From contig CALBPW010000547.1 of assembly GCA_937899145.1 (NCBI GenBank), forward strand, positions 1-6,005: a DNA stretch of 6,005 bases. Direction: 5' to 3'. Both the position numbers and the translations under genes were made by a program. The notes beneath the pieces were generated by a model that saw only the letters and a program-made list of their open reading frames with translations, searched no databases and was not told where the DNA came from. This document shows, piece by piece, positions 5,976 through 6,005 of this stretch (its first letter is position 1; every line of letters starts with the position of its first letter). Source of the DNA: an uncultured Bacteroidota bacterium. Lineage in GTDB: Bacteria > Bacteroidota > Bacteroidia > Bacteroidales > SZUA-534.

Positions 5976-6005
5976 AGATCGGAAGAGCACACGTCTGAAC
6001 TCCAG
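5976..6005 (+). other. Illumina TruSeq adapter sequence (contamination)
   Basis: The last 30 bases, starting AGATCGGAAGAGC and ending CTCCAG, are identical to the start of the Illumina TruSeq read-1 adapter as I know it. They are not genomic. Genomic sequence ends at about 5975, and no gene should be called across that point. Confidence 0.97.

Noticed and set aside
5762..5977. Plus-strand open frame at the right end
   Set aside because: Antisense to the small gene, with no ribosome binding site, and its end runs into the adapter sequence.
1..6005. CRISPR array, tRNA, rRNA, phage or toxin-antitoxin system
   Set aside because: No regularly spaced repeats, cloverleaf-like sequences or recognisable phage or toxin genes were seen on either strand.

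Overview
The window looks like a draft or metagenomic contig from a member of the Bacteroidetes (Bacteroidota). The tyrosine ammonia-lyase and ketosynthase most resemble proteins of flexirubin and aryl-polyene clusters in that phylum. Most gene starts lack a clear Shine-Dalgarno sequence, and Bacteroidetes-type -7 boxes (TAnnTTTG) lie on both strands between the two divergent genes. The right half is visibly more A+T-rich than the left. Family assignments and key residues come from reading the sequence against remembered family motifs; no database search was run.

Layout, left to right. Positions 1 to about 293 hold the 5' end of an ISL3-type insertion sequence on the minus strand: an 82-codon transposase start with a CxxC zinc-finger motif that runs off the left edge. 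Its outer end lies inside a minus-strand beta-ketoacyl-ACP synthase (about 300-992), which keeps its catalytic Cys but has lost its C-terminal half. Four bases upstream of the synthase is an intact tyrosine ammonia-lyase-like gene (997-2529, minus). The two genes together look like the start of a flexirubin or aryl-polyene pigment operon, which the insertion probably interrupts. A divergent A+T-rich intergenic region (2530-2706) separates the lyase from queC (2707-3360, plus), which makes the 7-cyano-7-deazaguanine precursor of queuosine.

queC converges on a three-gene minus-strand group read from right to left: a small unrecognised protein (5716-5952), a lipoprotein of the YtcJ-type amidohydrolase fold (4360-5658), and a multi-pass membrane protein of the LPG-synthase transmembrane/YbhN type (3420-4391). 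The last two overlap by 32 bp. The amidohydrolase is the most unusual gene here: essentially every expected metal-ligand position is substituted, so it appears to be a pseudoenzyme.

The last 30 bases (5976-6005) are Illumina adapter sequence, not genomic DNA, so the right edge is an untrimmed contig end. The left edge ends inside an insertion sequence, a common cause of contig breaks.
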